Assembly (NCBI GenBank): GCA_041689775.1
Contig: JBDNFP010000383.1
Coordinates: 1 to 30,587 of the forward strand
Length of the DNA: 30,587 bases
Direction of reading: 5' to 3'
Source: JBDNFP01 sp041689775
GTDB taxonomy: Bacteria; Bacteroidota; Bacteroidia; Cytophagales; Spirosomataceae
Shown: one piece after another, positions 8,421 to 16,017 of the stretch
Position numbering within the stretch: the stretch's first letter is position 1
Layout of the letters: every line of letters begins with the position of its first letter
The notes under the pieces: model-generated
What the model saw: the letters and a program-made list of their open reading frames with translations, nothing else
What the model was told of the DNA's origin: nothing
Database searches by the model: none
Position numbers and translations under genes: made by a program

Positions 8421-9826
8421 TCGTTTTTTGTTAAAGATTTTCCCGTAAAGCGGTCGGTTTTATCAGCTATAGTGTGCTCGGCGGGCTTTACGTCACTAGT
8501 ACTTTCACTCCACGCTTCAAGCACCGTTCTCAACTGCCCAATTCGTCCTTTTTGCCTGGGATCGTTGGCACGGTTGTCTAATTCAAAAGGATCAATTTGA
8601 AGGTCGTAAAGCTCAACCTTCGCTCTGGGATACTTGAAAAGTTCCCGCTGTGCGGGAGTCAAACTACCCGATTGTTGCAGTTGGTAGAGGCTCAGCCATG
8701 CCGGGCTTTCGGCTATGTCGGAAGGCGATCCGAAGGGTAGTTTTTCGTAAGCTCCATTCACAATTAACTTGTAGCGGTCGGTTCTTACACTACGGATGTG
8801 TTCGTCGATACCGTGCCAGTTGCGCTCGCTGAATACGTATTGCTGGACAGGCTTTTTCTGATTTATAAAAATCGGTTGAAGTACCTTTCCATGCATGCCA
8901 GCTGGGGGTTGAATTCCGGCCAATTGAAGAATGGTCGGCGCTAAGTCGATGCTGCTGACCAAATGATCGTAGGTAGTACCTTTCGGAACACCAGCCGGCC
9001 ACGAGAAAATAAGCGGTGTTCCGATTCCCGCATCGTACACCGTTCCTTTGGCGCGGGGGAAAGGTGCGCCGTTGTCGCTTAGAAAAATAATAATCGTATT
9101 ATCAAGCTTGTTCTTAGCTTTTAGCCAACTGGCAATTTTCCCTATCTCGGCATCCATGCGTTCGATTTCGCTGTAATAATCAGCCAAATCCTGCCGGGTA
9201 GCCGCGTTGTCCACCATGGTCGGTGGCACGACTACCTTATCGGGTGGGAAGGGATTGTCATATTCTTTGGTGTCGTATGGGCGGTGCGGATCTTGAAAGC
9301 CCACCCAACAGAAGAAAGGCTTGTCTGGGGTTTTATCCAAAAAACCCTGGAAGTCTGCCAGCTTTTTGCTGTACCAGTCAAACTGCTTTTCGCCGTTTGG
9401 GCCGTAGTGTTGCTTAAACATATTACCCGTGAAGTACCCGGCTTCTTTAAGGTACGACGGAATGAGTCGTATGCCCTCCGGTAACGGTACGTGCATATCT
9501 TCGGTACCGATGGTATGGGCGTACTGCCCCGACAAAATGCTCGTCCGCGACGGGCTGCACGAGGAGGTGGTCAGGAAAGCATTCCGAAACAGTAAGCCAC
9601 TCTGAGCCAATTTGTCGATGTTCGGCGTGCGGATGGTCGGGTGGCCGTAGCAGCCAAAGTCTTGCCAGCCCGCGTCGTCGGCGATGAGGACGAGGACGTT
9701 GGGTCGATCCGACGCTCGATTAGGTACTTTTGGGCTGAGTTCACTAGGATCCAGCCGTCCCATGGCGGCCACCAGAACGCATCCTCCCAAAGCCATTAAA
9801 AACTTTATCCAATTTTGCATACTCAT
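8417..9826 (-). CDS. Secreted sulfatase, S1 family (N-sulfoglucosamine sulfohydrolase-like, S1_8 type)
   Basis: 469 residues from the ATG at 9826, chosen because it forms an ATGA overlap with the preceding frame and starts directly before the signal sequence. The in-frame start at 9886 would add 20 unlikely residues inside the upstream frame. The formylglycine motif C-S-P-S-R is at residues 90-94, the metal Asp pair at D50-D51 (LIADDAGW), and 'FLSDNGAPFPRAK' supplies the later Asp/Asn ligands. The 'SSCSPSRTSILSGQYAHTIGTEDMH' region and the short, PFP-containing metal loop resemble SGSH-like sulfatases, which remove sulfate from glucosamine nitrogen. The exact linkage is not provable here. It needs a formylglycine-generating or anaerobic maturase encoded elsewhere. 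All key residues are present, so it is probably active. Confidence 0.88.
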   Translation of the reverse strand: MSMQNWIKFLMALGGCVLVAAMGRLDPSELSPKVPNRASDRPNVLVLIADDAGWQDFGCYGHPTIRTPNIDKLAQSGLLFRNAFLTTSSCSPSRTSILSGQYAHTIGTEDMHVPLPEGIRLIPSYLKEAGYFTGNMFKQHYGPNGEKQFDWYSKKLADFQGFLDKTPDKPFFCWVGFQDPHRPYDTKEYDNPFPPDKVVVPPTMVDNAATRQDLADYYSEIERMDAEIGKIASWLKAKNKLDNTIIIFLSDNGAPFPRAKGTVYDAGIGTPLIFSWPAGVPKGTTYDHLVSSIDLAPTILQLAGIQPPAGMHGKVLQPIFINQKKPVQQYVFSERNWHGIDEHIRSVRTDRYKLIVNGAYEKLPFGSPSDIAESPAWLSLYQLQQSGSLTPAQRELFKYPRAKVELYDLQIDPFELDNRANDPRQKGRIGQLRTVLEAWSESTSDVKPAEHTIADKTDRFTGKSLTKNE

Positions 9827-10375
9827 TTGTTTTTTCTTGCATTCTGAACTGCCGCCCGGTCTTCCGCCCCGACCTGCGCTGCCCAATGCTGATACAGTCG
9901 CTTCATTTCCGCCAGCTTAGCCGGATTTTTCGCGCTTAGGTCATTGACTTCCACAGGGTCTTTCCGTAAATCGTAGAGTTCCCATTTTTTATCAGCATTA
10001 GTTGAGACCAGTTTCCATTCACCCTGCCGATAGGCGCGGTTTCCTTCATGTTCCCAGCCTTTCTCGAAAGGTTTTTGCCGTGACTGCCCTTCCCAAATCG
10101 GCAGCAAGCTTTGTCCTTCCAGCGGAATAGTCGCTTCGCCCGAGGCAGATTTCTCAGGGTATTTTACTCCCGCTACTTCCATCAAAGTAGGGAAAATATC
10201 CGTTATGTGCCCCGGCTGCATTTCCAGACGATGCTTAGGGAATTTTTCCGGCCAAAAACTGGCTTTCCTCTTTATCAATGGCCAGACTTTTCAAGGCCCG
10301 AAAAGAGGAGATAAAGAGCGTAAGAACTAGCAACAGACTCAGGAAAAATGGCAAAAAAAACGTTTTGAAAATCAT
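9823..10375 (-). pseudogene. Arylsulfatase remnant: signal peptide joined to C-terminal third
   Basis: An ATG at 10375, six bases after the stop of the upstream gene, starts a signal peptide (MIFKTFFLPFFLSLLLVLTL...) in a frame that stops at 10235 after 46 codons. In another frame, open from about 10290 to the stop at 9823, lies the C-terminal part of an arylsulfatase A-like (S1_4-type) enzyme: 'FWPEKFPKHRLEMQPGHI', 'IFPTLMEVAG', 'GEWKLVS', 'WELYDLRKDPVEVNDL'. The formylglycine motif, metal ligands and roughly 300-350 residues are missing. The best reading is a large internal deletion plus frameshift of an original operon gene. The surviving C-terminal frame has a possible TTG start at 10278 and still ends in an ATGA overlap with the intact sulfatase, so it might be translated merely to maintain coupling. 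Confidence 0.8.
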
Positions 10376-10378
10376 CGT

Positions 10379-11413
10379 TTAAGTTTTCTCGATCGAGTCT
10401 AACCTGTCTACCTTCATCTCTTGCAGAAGTCGGTAGTTTGATTCCGACAATTTGATTTTCTTTTCGATCAATAAATCCATCAGTTTTTGAATTGAACTCG
10501 CATCATTGGTTTTGATAATCAGCGTGATGATTTTCTGATTCTGGGCGCTGTTACGGTCGCTTATTTCAGTCAGGAGTTTTTCTGTCAAAGTCCCCTGCAA
10601 CGATACTTTTTGGAGTTTATTCAAAGCCGCTACCTGGGTATAGTAGGAAAGTGAATCGTAATTTTGAACCAAAAAATCTTGTATTTCTTTCTTGCCAAAT
10701 AGTCTTTCAGGAATCTTCTCGATGGCGTTTTTAGGAAAGTACCCCTTCCCCGTTTTGATCAGCCCGATGACCTCCGATAGATTTTGCTCAAACTGGGTTT
10801 CTGACATGTGCTCGATCAGATAGTACGGTGCCGAGGAAGATGAATAACCGATAATTTTGGCAATCGTGGGCTTATCCAGCCGCCGCTGCGTGTGCTGACG
10901 AATCGAATCCACAACGGCCCCGTTGGCGATGTGCCACAACGTGTAGCAGGTAAAGAGTGCTCCGTCGATTACTTCGTCTTTGATGGCCTCGATGGTAGCC
11001 CCGGAGTAGCCATCTACGGTATCCTCGGCCTTTACCACTAGTTTATCCGCTGCAAGGCCCGTAAATACCAGGTCGTGGTTCTTCAGGATACTTTGGAGTT
11101 TGGCGTAATCGCCCAGCGTGAAGGGTTTGTGATCCAGTTTGGTAAGCGGGTCGTACGGCTGCACCTGGTAGTCGAGAAACTCCCCAATCAGATTCCAGTT
11201 AAAAACCACATTAACGTTGTAGCAAATCCCTTCTTCGCACACGGGGGCCATGATAGTGGCCGAGTATTTTTCTAATTGATCGCCCCAGTGTACCTCGTTC
11301 ACCCCAAAACTGCCGCCATTTTTTGTTTCTATTTCGAAGGCATGGCCAGGGCCGCTCACCCAATAGGTAAGCAGACCCATCAATCCCATCAAAACAGAAA
11401 TGATCAACTTCAT
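10379..11413 (-). CDS. Secreted protein with flavinylation-type motif (putative FMN carrier A)
   Basis: 344 residues with an N-terminal hydrophobic signal (MKLIISVLMGLMGLLTYWVS). DGYSGAT at 134-140, followed by 'IEAIKDEVIDGAL', matches the ApbE flavinylation pattern D-x-x-[S/T]-G-A-T, with T140 the candidate FMN acceptor. It shares with 6639-7580 the C-x4-C pair (C59, C64; CEEGIC), 'YDPLTKLDHKPF', and 'LWHIANG' after the motif, so the two are clearly paralogs although strongly diverged. The last ~150 residues resemble HEAT-like helical repeats, suited to partner binding. Its ATG at 11413 overlaps the stop of FAD oxidoreductase A by ATGA. The domain call is by motif, not by profile search. An electron carrier for the adjacent flavoenzyme is the inferred role. 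Confidence 0.65.
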   Translation of the reverse strand: MKLIISVLMGLMGLLTYWVSGPGHAFEIETKNGGSFGVNEVHWGDQLEKYSATIMAPVCEEGICYNVNVVFNWNLIGEFLDYQVQPYDPLTKLDHKPFTLGDYAKLQSILKNHDLVFTGLAADKLVVKAEDTVDGYSGATIEAIKDEVIDGALFTCYTLWHIANGAVVDSIRQHTQRRLDKPTIAKIIGYSSSSAPYYLIEHMSETQFEQNLSEVIGLIKTGKGYFPKNAIEKIPERLFGKKEIQDFLVQNYDSLSYYTQVAALNKLQKVSLQGTLTEKLLTEISDRNSAQNQKIITLIIKTNDASSIQKLMDLLIEKKIKLSESNYRLLQEMKVDRLDSIEKT

Positions 11414-13269
11414 TTTACTACTTCCATCAAGGTGCCTCCCAGGTTATAATCCTGGTCCTTAGGCAATTTCGCATTCCCTACCCCCTCGATCATCATCGCT
11501 TCCAGTTTGGGGAAGTGATTCTGGTACAAGCCGCGTGGGGTCGTTTTTTCTTCTTTGCAAATGGCGGCAGCCATGCCCAGCACTTCGCCCATCATGCCCG
11601 TGGTGCGCATGAGCCTGGTTGTACCCAGCGCCACGTGCGATACGCTGATGTCACGACCCGCCATCATCAGGTTGTCGATATTTTTGGAATACAAACAACG
11701 AAACGGAATGGGGTAAGGATAAATCTTGATGTGCTTGGCGATGGACTTGAAGGCCGCGCCGGGAAACAGCTTGGAGTTCTCGGGATCAGGATAGTGCAGG
11801 TCAATAGTCCAGGAGGTAGGTGCTGTACCATCGGGGTACACGCGCTGATCTGTCAGGTCTTGTTCGATGAGTACGTAGTCTCCTTTCAGACGCCGCGATT
11901 CGCGTTTTCCGGCTACGTACGCTACCCAGGTGAGAGAGCTGGTGGCAAATTTCTCCTTGTTGGAGGCGCGGTTTTTCAGGTACGACCAGTTTGAGTACAC
12001 CGCCAACATGCCGTAATCCCGGATTTGCTCAAAATCTAGTGTCATATCCAGCCCCATGCCGGTTTCCCATTCCCAGTCGCCCTTGGTAATTTCCTCGGCT
12101 TTGGCTTCATCCCAATCCATTCCCCACTTGATATCCGGGAATGACACGGGCTGCTCTTTTTTCTCCGAAAACCATTGTACCGAAGCACCCATCGTGAGGT
12201 TGTCGGCCACTTCGGGTGCCGTAGCTTCACCGTACACATCGCGACTTTCGCGGCCAATCATGTACTCGGCACCCGCCAGAAAGCCAATGGTACCATCACC
12301 GGTACAATCGGCAAAGAGGGGAGATTCAAAGTACACCTTTTCGCCCGTTTCGATATTGGTGGCGTATACCTTGTCTATTCTACTCCCTATCTTGTCCACT
12401 TTGTTGGCGTGGTAATTTAGGAAGATCGTAATGTTGGGCTCGGCCAAAACGGCCTTCATTTTCTTTTCATCCTCGTAGTATTCCTTGGGCTGGGCGTTTC
12501 CTCCCTCCGAAGGGCCAATTTCGTTCACAAGATTACCCAGCGCAGGGTAGGGTTCCAGATTGATCCGACCACCGAGGTGCACGCGTACTTCCGAGCTATT
12601 GTTACCTCCCAGAACGGGACGGTTTTGGATTAAGGCTACCTTGATGCCTTTCCGAGCGGCCGAGATGGCCGAGCAGGTACCCGCCATACCACCACCTACT
12701 ACCACGAAATCAAAGTCTCCGGCGTTCTTCGGATTCTTGTCAAATCCAAAATACGCGTTCCGGTATTCGGTCAGTTTTTCCTGGTCTTCAATGGGCTTGT
12801 AGTTAGGTACGCTCGTGAAAAGAATGGCATCACAGCGGCCGTTAAATCCGGTCAGGTCTTTGAGAGCAATCTTAGTTTTTTTCTCTGTGATCTGCACCGT
12901 ACCGCCTTCCGACCAGTTCCATTTTCCGTTTTCTTTACCGAAAGTTTTGGCGAGCGGCTTGTCATTAACCAACACCTGAAACTCGCCCGCCGCTGCTTTA
13001 TCGGACCATTGGGCCGTCCAGTTGCGGGTGCGCACGAACACTTTGTAGGTTCCCGTTTCGGGGAAGGTGACGGTGGTGGTGGCATCTTGTACCGGGTGGC
13101 CCATGCCGTGGGCCATCAGGAAAGACGAGCCCATCACATCCATAAACTGCTGGTCGATCGACCAACCGCCCTTGTTCTCAAAACTTTCAGCTTCGAGGAG
13201 TACTGTGGCAGGCTTTTGCGCGTAACTATAATTGCACAAAACACAAAGGAACAATATCAGACGTTTCAT
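11410..13269 (-). CDS. Exported FAD-dependent oxidoreductase A with N-terminal carbohydrate-binding-like domain
   Basis: 619 residues. A Sec-type signal peptide (MKRLILFLCVLCNYSYAQ) precedes a beta-sandwich domain at ~23-155 ('LLEAESFENKGGWSIDQQF', 'VTFPETGTYKVFVRTRNW') like the golvesin-C/CBM-type modules on secreted Bacteroidota enzymes. The FAD fold follows: VVVGGGMAGTCSAISAARKG at ~189-208, LGGNNSSEVRVH, 'DCTGDGTIGFLAGAEY', 'AGKRESRRLKGDY' and 'NLMMAGRDISVSHVALGTTR', i.e. FAD_oxidored (PF12831). It is paralogous to 4651-6567 but lacks the twin-arginine signal; Sec export would require FAD loading outside the cytoplasm. Relatives are often called 'xanthan lyase' in databases, without support in this sequence. 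It starts the second half of the locus after a terminator and overlaps carrier A by ATGA. Confidence 0.85.
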   Translation of the reverse strand: MKRLILFLCVLCNYSYAQKPATVLLEAESFENKGGWSIDQQFMDVMGSSFLMAHGMGHPVQDATTTVTFPETGTYKVFVRTRNWTAQWSDKAAAGEFQVLVNDKPLAKTFGKENGKWNWSEGGTVQITEKKTKIALKDLTGFNGRCDAILFTSVPNYKPIEDQEKLTEYRNAYFGFDKNPKNAGDFDFVVVGGGMAGTCSAISAARKGIKVALIQNRPVLGGNNSSEVRVHLGGRINLEPYPALGNLVNEIGPSEGGNAQPKEYYEDEKKMKAVLAEPNITIFLNYHANKVDKIGSRIDKVYATNIETGEKVYFESPLFADCTGDGTIGFLAGAEYMIGRESRDVYGEATAPEVADNLTMGASVQWFSEKKEQPVSFPDIKWGMDWDEAKAEEITKGDWEWETGMGLDMTLDFEQIRDYGMLAVYSNWSYLKNRASNKEKFATSSLTWVAYVAGKRESRRLKGDYVLIEQDLTDQRVYPDGTAPTSWTIDLHYPDPENSKLFPGAAFKSIAKHIKIYPYPIPFRCLYSKNIDNLMMAGRDISVSHVALGTTRLMRTTGMMGEVLGMAAAICKEEKTTPRGLYQNHFPKLEAMMIEGVGNAKLPKDQDYNLGGTLMEVVK

Positions 13270-13386
13270 AATTAGGTTTGTTTGGCTAAAAACTGTGATT
13301 CGGCTTAAAAAACTAGTGAGATGTTATTTTATATAAAACAGGGTATTCAAACCGAAAAGATATTAAGAATAAAAGATAATCATGTT

Positions 13387-13420
13387 AAAAAAAGCTACCT
13401 CAGACGACCCGAGGCTACTT
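13387..13420 (-). terminator. Rho-independent terminator upstream of FAD oxidoreductase A
   Basis: On the minus strand a stem (CCTCGG / CTGAGG, loop GTCGT, extended by AAAG/CTTT pairing across a small internal loop) is followed by seven T residues (13387-13393). It would end the transcript arriving from GH31. The FAD-carrier-sulfatase block would then need read-through or its own promoter in 13270-13386, where I see no convincing -7 element. Confidence 0.65.
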
Positions 13421-13540
13421 TAAGCCTTCCGGGAGAAACAATAGTCGACTGATGGTAGAACCAACTTGCTCAACAAACACCAGCCTGACAATGACCGGGT
13501 CATTAGACACTTCGGCGGGCGTCTGGATGCGGCTACCGAC
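13415..13540 (-). pseudogene. Possible 3' remnant of a lost gene in the GH31-FAD gap
   Basis: The 478-base gap 13270-13747 holds no full gene. Directly before the terminator, one minus-strand frame is open for 41 codons after two stops and ends at TAG (13415-13417). It reads ...EVSNDPVIVRLVFVEQVGST... and finishes LLFLPEGLK. The hydrophobic pattern and the position of its stop against the terminator suggest the C-terminus of a gene whose body is gone. I recognise no family, and a chance frame of this length is possible. The rest of 13541-13747 is increasingly AT-rich and shows nothing recognisable. Confidence 0.25.
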
Positions 13541-13747
13541 TCATCATTTATAAAATACACCAGATGCCTTACTGTTTTTTGGTACGCAGCCTCCGTTCGG
13601 AAGACATTTCCCCAAGAATCACGACATAGAAGACTCCTCCCAACGGGGGTCTATCAAAATGCTACTATATTTATTACAATCATCTTCAAATTTAGTTCTA
13701 TCCGTCAAATGCACTATTTTTTAGTTGACAATAGTATATTATGCTAT

Positions 13748-15928
13748 CTATTGAATTTTATAGTTATGGTTTCTCTTCAATTCAAAAATATAAGCAACAC
13801 CTTTTCTTTCATACGATATTTCTTTGTGTATTGTAGTATCTACAATTTTAATATTATCCCAATCGACATTTCCAACAGTGATTTGACTTTTATCGGTTCC
13901 ATCGAGATGAGTGAATATTATTGAGGTGTTCTTTTTAACAGGATATATTCTTGCATTTAATCTATCCTTCTTTCGTTCAGCTACAATCCCCTTTCCGCCT
14001 ACAAAACAAGGCGTTTTATTAAGCAGCATTTTGAAATCTTGCAGTAAGACAGGTCCTTCATACTTTTCATCAGTATCATAATCATACCAAATACCTTCTG
14101 GCAAATATATATCCATCATTCCATCCATATCATTTTTTAATAATGGAGTTGCTAATATTGATTCGCCTATCATCCATTGAAAATTTGGAAGTTCGTAAGC
14201 TAATGTATCTTTTGGATAGGCAATATTTAAAGGAGTAAGAGTATATGGAAACCCAGAAGTATAACTATCCATGGCTGCACTATACATGTATGGAGCTATG
14301 CTATAATGAAAATCAATTGCTTTTTTAAATATGTTTTGTTTTTCCTCAGTCCATTTGTCTGGGTAAGCACCAACTGATAATCCAGCCGTGAGAGATAATA
14401 ACCACGTATGCCGTATATTTTTGTCTACATCCTTCATATTGTGCATGTTATGGATTCCTGCTACATCAGAATAAACATTTGGAAACCCACTAGCAGCATA
14501 TTGAAAGTAATTAATTGGGGTCCTTTTTTGCATATCATCAACACGCGTATCATTAATTCTCAACAATGTTCCCGGCGCAACAAAACTACCATTTCGAGCC
14601 ATTACTAATCCATTGTCTTTTGCAATTTTAGTTATTGGATTAGTATAAATACTGATCAATGAATCAGTATCCTGCATGGTATCTTCCTTGATTCCATCAA
14701 CTTGCCAGTTCTTATATTTTTGCAGGTACCAATTGGCAGCACCTGGTACATTACCATCGAGAATGTAACATGGAATCTGAGGAAAGATTTCCGAAGTATA
14801 AAATGTAGGAGTACCAGATCCATCTTTTACTAAAAAAGAGTTTTTTAATCCTTCATCTGATAATGAGTTTCCGTAGTAGGAATTAACTTTTAGATCTCTG
14901 TCTCGCTTATTAGACAAAGGAATATATGGGCCACCCGAAGGGACAAAGTTGGTTCTTAAACCAATCATCCACTTAATATCTTGTTCATTCATCCATGTTT
15001 TGAAAGTGGAGGTATCAGAAAATTTCTCTCCCCATTTTCCAAAGCTGGTAGATGTACCACCTTCTTCCCAAAAGCCTGATCCTGTTACGGCCCACTTAAT
15101 CGGATAGTCTTTATCAAGATACATTTGCAATATTTCCTTAACGGAATTTTGGTTGGTATTCCAGCCTAATGCATCCCAAGATTCCCATCCCAATTCAAAA
15201 AGTCTAGACTTGGGTTTTACGTCCTCGAAAGTTTCTAGATCTCTGACGATCTTGTAGTTTTTGTAAATAGATTTTAGATCACCAACAAAATAATAAAATT
15301 TGGCTTTTCTTATTTTGTCTATTCTCATGGAATATTCTAAATTACTTATAGACACTGTTTTCTTTCCCTCAGAAAAATATACTCCGGCTACATTATTTTT
15401 GGGAAAAATGGCAAAAGTACTCGCCCAACGATTAGTACTACCATTATTAATAATTGGATAACTACTTTTTTTATTATTCACAAGATTAAAAGACTCACCC
15501 CGCGAACCGGCATCGCCCAATCCGTGAGCATAAGGCATTGCCCCGAGCCTCAGGCAGATTGATCTCGCTTTCTGATCATTGGAATGTACACTAAATGAGG
15601 CGATATTATTTTCAAAAGAGACATCCACAATTATTTCTTCTCCTTTGGAATCAATTAGAAGAAATGATTTTCTTTGAGCGCTATTTTTATTATCTATTAT
15701 AGTACAATTAACTACCTCATTTCCATTCATAGTTAGACCGGAAGAGGTGTGCGGAGGAACAATAATACTTCCTTGATTATCGGTGAAATAAAACTTAAAA
15801 GTATTCCTTTCAATAACTAAATTATACGCTTTACCTTCCAACGTGAAATTTGAAGGTTCAATCACTTTGCACGAAGCCAGTATAAATATAAAATAAATTA
15901 AAAAGCAATATTTTAACTCTAATTTCAT
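13748..15928 (-). CDS. GH31-family glycoside hydrolase lipoprotein (alpha-glycosidase)
   Basis: About 726 residues from the ATG at 15928, chosen over 15946 because it gives a lipoprotein signal (MKLELKYCFLIYFIFILASC, lipobox Cys at the end). The GH31 (beta/alpha)8 barrel is recognised by 'LFELGWESWDALGWN', the nucleophile region 'VDGIKEDTMQD', the possible acid/base region 'RINDTRVDD', and the conserved 'FQWMIGESILATPLL' near the barrel end. GH31 enzymes act on alpha-glucosides, alpha-xylosides and related links by a retaining mechanism; specificity is not clear. It follows SusD after a terminator. Base composition is conspicuously AT-rich, with many AAA, AAT, ATA and TTT codons, unlike the genes on either side, which suggests separate acquisition. 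It should be tethered to a membrane facing the periplasm or surface. Confidence 0.85.
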   Translation of the reverse strand: MKLELKYCFLIYFIFILASCKVIEPSNFTLEGKAYNLVIERNTFKFYFTDNQGSIIVPPHTSSGLTMNGNEVVNCTIIDNKNSAQRKSFLLIDSKGEEIIVDVSFENNIASFSVHSNDQKARSICLRLGAMPYAHGLGDAGSRGESFNLVNNKKSSYPIINNGSTNRWASTFAIFPKNNVAGVYFSEGKKTVSISNLEYSMRIDKIRKAKFYYFVGDLKSIYKNYKIVRDLETFEDVKPKSRLFELGWESWDALGWNTNQNSVKEILQMYLDKDYPIKWAVTGSGFWEEGGTSTSFGKWGEKFSDTSTFKTWMNEQDIKWMIGLRTNFVPSGGPYIPLSNKRDRDLKVNSYYGNSLSDEGLKNSFLVKDGSGTPTFYTSEIFPQIPCYILDGNVPGAANWYLQKYKNWQVDGIKEDTMQDTDSLISIYTNPITKIAKDNGLVMARNGSFVAPGTLLRINDTRVDDMQKRTPINYFQYAASGFPNVYSDVAGIHNMHNMKDVDKNIRHTWLLSLTAGLSVGAYPDKWTEEKQNIFKKAIDFHYSIAPYMYSAAMDSYTSGFPYTLTPLNIAYPKDTLAYELPNFQWMIGESILATPLLKNDMDGMMDIYLPEGIWYDYDTDEKYEGPVLLQDFKMLLNKTPCFVGGKGIVAERKKDRLNARIYPVKKNTSIIFTHLDGTDKSQITVGNVDWDNIKIVDTTIHKEISYERKGVAYIFELKRNHNYKIQ

Positions 15929-15932
15929 GTCG

Positions 15933-15942
15933 TAAACGTTGA
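15933..15942 (-). promoter_or_regulatory. TCAACGTTTA element in front of GH31 start
   Basis: Minus-strand TCAACGTTTA lies 4 bases before the GH31 ATG. The identical 10-mer lies directly before the susC ATG (20837-20846). Its AACGTT core with a central CG fits LacI-family operators, but placement this close to both starts could also mean a translational leader element. Confidence 0.3.
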
Positions 15943-15950
15943 ACATTTAC

Positions 15951-15984
15951 AAAAAAGCGACCCCTGACCAGCAGAGGCCGCTTT
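15951..15984 (-). terminator. Terminator or attenuator between susD and GH31
   Basis: On the minus strand AAAGCG pairs with CGCTTT, and the stem continues inward with G-U pairs to about 12 bp around a 7-base loop, followed by six T residues (15951-15956). It lies 33 bases after the susD stop. This fits the usual pattern in which SusC/SusD mRNA is made in excess over downstream enzymes. Confidence 0.75.
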
Positions 15985-16017
15985 AACTATCACCTATGAG
16001 AAAAACTTGAACAAATA

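Noticed and set aside
11410..13269. Xanthan lyase, the label relatives of this FAD protein often carry
   Set aside because: The sequence shows a full FAD-binding oxidoreductase core and no lyase domain; the label probably stems from the N-terminal binding module.
13466..13924. Plus-strand open frame of 152 codons across the GH31 3' end
   Set aside because: Half of it is antisense to GH31, its composition follows the AT-rich DNA, and it has no recognisable domain, start signal or neighbour in the same direction.
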